Origin: Novosphingobium lindaniclasticum LE124
Lineage (GTDB): Bacteria; Pseudomonadota; Alphaproteobacteria; Sphingomonadales; Sphingomonadaceae
Reading direction: 5' to 3'
Length of the DNA: 64,000 nt
NCBI RefSeq assembly: GCF_000445125.1
Contig: NZ_ATHL01000024.1
Coordinates: 1-64,000, forward strand
Part shown: piece by piece, positions 62,479 to 64,000 of the stretch
Position numbering within the stretch: the first letter of the stretch is position 1
Layout of the letters: every line of letters starts with the position of its first letter
Program-made: the position numbers and the translations under genes
Notes under the pieces: generated by a model
The model's input: the letters and a program-made list of their open reading frames with translations, nothing else
Told to the model about the DNA's origin: nothing
Databases searched by the model: none

Positions 62479-63316
62479 GAAGGCGTCTTGATCGGAAAGG
62501 TACCGTTTCTAGCAGAACGTAAAAGTAACTCTTCCCCCGTTGCGATCTCGATCGAGCCATGAGAGCGACAGAGGCCCGCTACGACGGCAGGAATGGGAAC
62601 GAGCGATAGCCAGGGCATTACATTCCTCACTCAGCCTTTGGACCTTAAGCCTCAGAAGGGTGCAAGGTATTGCCGGATCGTTTCGGAGACAAATCGTTCA
62701 ACGTCCATTTTGGAGCAGTAGATCCGATGTGGCCGCGCAGTTCGATTATGGTTCAATCTTTCTCCAAGATCGCTTTACTATGTGGCTGGAACTCCGATAC
62801 GATCTTCGCCAGTCAAATGGCTCGTGCGGCTCTTTGCAAGCATCGCGACGCGGGCATGAGCGATACTCTGGCGAGGATAAAGCGCCTGAGGAGAGCTATT
62901 CAGCGATACTATACGAATACTTGGAGCAAGGCGTAATCGAGGACGGTCGGTGAGATGGTAATGAAGCGCTCCGCCTCGGCGGGCTTTCAGAACGGATATT
63001 GCGAAGATCGGAAGGATGGTCGATCCGATTTCCTAGATGTCGATTTGCTCGCCTTCTTCTAACATGATGATCAAGAGAAAATGACGTGCTTGGATCGTAG
63101 GTGTGCGAAAAGTACGGTGTCGAAAGGGCTGGATCAAGCGCCCAGAGCCGGTGCCGAAGATCGCCAGTGGTCTACATTTGCAGAAACGAACGGCAGAAGT
63201 TCAGTATCTTTATGCGAAGGAGAGGAAAGATCTCACGCTCCGCGTGGCATCCGGGCGGGGGCACCGGCCCAGCGGGTTTGGAACCCGCAGGGCCGGGTAC
63301 GCTCTGTTGGGCTCCG
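62479..63316. other. 840-bp region without a convincing gene
   Basis: GC content drops visibly compared with the neighbours. Plus-strand frames at 62540-62953 and 62670-62936 overlap in different phases; neither has a good ribosome site or a recognisable domain, although the end of the first (EESYSAILYEYLEQGVIEDG) looks protein-like. A short CCGCC-TC-GGCGG hairpin with TTT lies near 62971-62987. It likely holds regulatory DNA of the polysaccharide and MucR genes and gene debris. Confidence 0.5.
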
Positions 63317-64000
63317 TCAGGACGGCTCGCCCTTGCCCCCTGCGGAGGCCGTATTCGTGCGCGCTCCGGTCGACTTGGACGCTTTGGCGGGGCCTGCCGA
63401 TTTACGGCTCTTCGGTTTCGCGGTAGTGGGCTTCTTGGCGCTGTCCGTCGCAGTGGCTGTGGGATCGGCGGGTGAGGCGGCGTCTTGCGACTTTGTGGCG
63501 GGCGCGGCAGCCTTGGCTGGTTTCGCGCTCTTGGGCTTGGACGAAGCGGAACTGCGCGCCTTGGGGGCAGCAGTCGCCGTTTGGCCCGGAGTTTCGGTAG
63601 CTTTGGAAGGCTCGGGCTTTGCGGGCGCGGCGGCGGCTTGCGGTTGCCTTGCAAAGCGCTTCTTTCCGCCACGCGGAGCATCCGCCGGCTTCTCCGTCGA
63701 GGAGGAGGCATTGTCTGCGCCCTTCCCTGCCGGTGACGACTTGGCCTTGGCTGCCGGCGACTTCGGCGCCGCAGCGAGCTCTGCCTTCGCCTCGGGCTGT
63801 TCTTCCGGAACCGGCTTCGCCGCATCCGCCTTCGCATCGGAAGTGGACGAGCCTGCCGGAAGCGACGGGGACGACTTTGCCGCCGATCCCTTCGCAGCAC
63901 CGGGACGCCCGCCAAGGCCCATGCGCTGGGCTACCGCGCGGCGATGCTCGGAATAGGCGGGAGCGACCATGGGGTAATCGGCAGCCAGATCGTAGCGCGA
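63317..64000 (-). CDS. MucR/Ros-family regulator with histone-H1-like tail (5' partial)
   Basis: The frame enters from the right edge. Its first visible residues, SRYDLAADYPMVAPAYSEHRRAVAQRMGLGGRPG, match the C-terminal end of the MucR/Ros zinc-finger domain (Y-L--DYPMVAP-YS--R--LA---GLG). About 195 further residues follow, almost only Ala, Lys, Pro, Ser and Thr (PKSAKPAKAAAPATK type repeats), like histone H1 or AlgP tails. MucR proteins control exopolysaccharide genes, which fits the adjacent cluster. Ordinary MucR proteins end soon after GLG. Confidence 0.82.
   Translation of the reverse strand, partial: SRYDLAADYPMVAPAYSEHRRAVAQRMGLGGRPGAAKGSAAKSSPSLPAGSSTSDAKADAAKPVPEEQPEAKAELAAAPKSPAAKAKSSPAGKGADNASSSTEKPADAPRGGKKRFARQPQAAAAPAKPEPSKATETPGQTATAAPKARSSASSKPKSAKPAKAAAPATKSQDAASPADPTATATDSAKKPTTAKPKSRKSAGPAKASKSTGARTNTASAGGKGEPS

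Noticed and set aside
63240..63310. GCGGGTT-TGG-AACCCGC hairpin thought to be part of a tRNA
   Set aside because: No T-loop, anticodon stem or acceptor stem can be folded around it. It lies just downstream of the MucR gene stop and may be part of a terminator.
1..64000. CRISPR array or prophage
   Set aside because: No regularly spaced short repeats, cas genes, integrase, or phage structural genes were seen.

Overview
The window looks like a chromosomal segment from a high-GC alphaproteobacterium of the order Sphingomonadales (Novosphingobium/Sphingobium-like). The grounds are the many TonB-dependent receptors, the LigAB and VanAB/VanR aromatic genes, HWE histidine kinases, candidate GGAAC-N16/17-GTT (EcfG) promoters and a MucR-type regulator. 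No lineage was tested by computation. Genes are dense. No tRNA, rRNA, CRISPR array or intact insertion sequence was found.

0-11.3 kb: methoxylated-aromatic catabolism. An outer-membrane alginate-export-type porin (cut by the window edge) is followed by one compact minus-strand operon: Rieske reductase, Rieske oxygenase, ligB, ligA, vanA, vanB, zinc formaldehyde dehydrogenase, LysR regulator. Its upstream end faces a VanR-like GntR gene and an aromatic-acid:H+ symporter. Palindromes with a TTGGATCCAA core lie in the divergent promoter. The inferred route is uptake, O-demethylation (vanillate to protocatechuate plus formaldehyde), 4,5-ring cleavage and formaldehyde oxidation. Later 4,5-pathway genes are not in the window.

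11.3-22.5 kb: a LysR/SDR divergent pair, a truncated TonB-receptor remnant, a TetR / TonB-receptor / arylsulfatase module for sulfate esters, and a YdeP/FdhF-like molybdopterin oxidoreductase.

22.5-41.6 kb: stress and housekeeping-like accessory genes mixed with small repeats and broken genes. These include small hypothetical proteins, a 181-bp MITE-like inverted repeat, an orphan sdhCD pair, a DUF3131 pseudogene, nhaA, a GH15 glycosidase, SDRs and a Crp-like regulator. A SRPBCC-ADH-SDR operon follows a perfect EcfG-type promoter. Next come an HWE kinase with a stand-alone receiver, a divergent Mfd paralogue, an isochorismatase-family hydrolase, a second HWE kinase and an HU protein. A probable EcfG-driven small RNA with an intrinsic terminator lies between the second HWE kinase and HU.

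41.6-55.8 kb: recycling of peptidoglycan/chitin amino sugars. After a cytochrome P460 pseudogene come GntR-UTRA, murQ, an SSS symporter, a TonB receptor and anmK (preceded by a coupled PP2C-like stub). Divergent from these run a NagB-II-type deaminase, nagA, a GH84 hexosaminidase, D-lactate dehydrogenase and an N-acetylglucosamine kinase. MurQ releases GlcNAc-6-P and D-lactate. NagA and NagB-II take the first to fructose-6-P, and Dld takes the second to pyruvate.

55.8-64 kb: small hydrophilic proteins, an IS630 remnant and a Crp/Fnr regulator. A three-gene exopolysaccharide-type cluster follows (FAD oxidoreductase, polysaccharide pyruvyl transferase, clan GH-A glycosidase), then an 840-bp region without a convincing gene. 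The window ends in the C-terminal part of a MucR/Ros regulator carrying an unusual long Ala/Lys/Pro-rich histone-H1-like tail.
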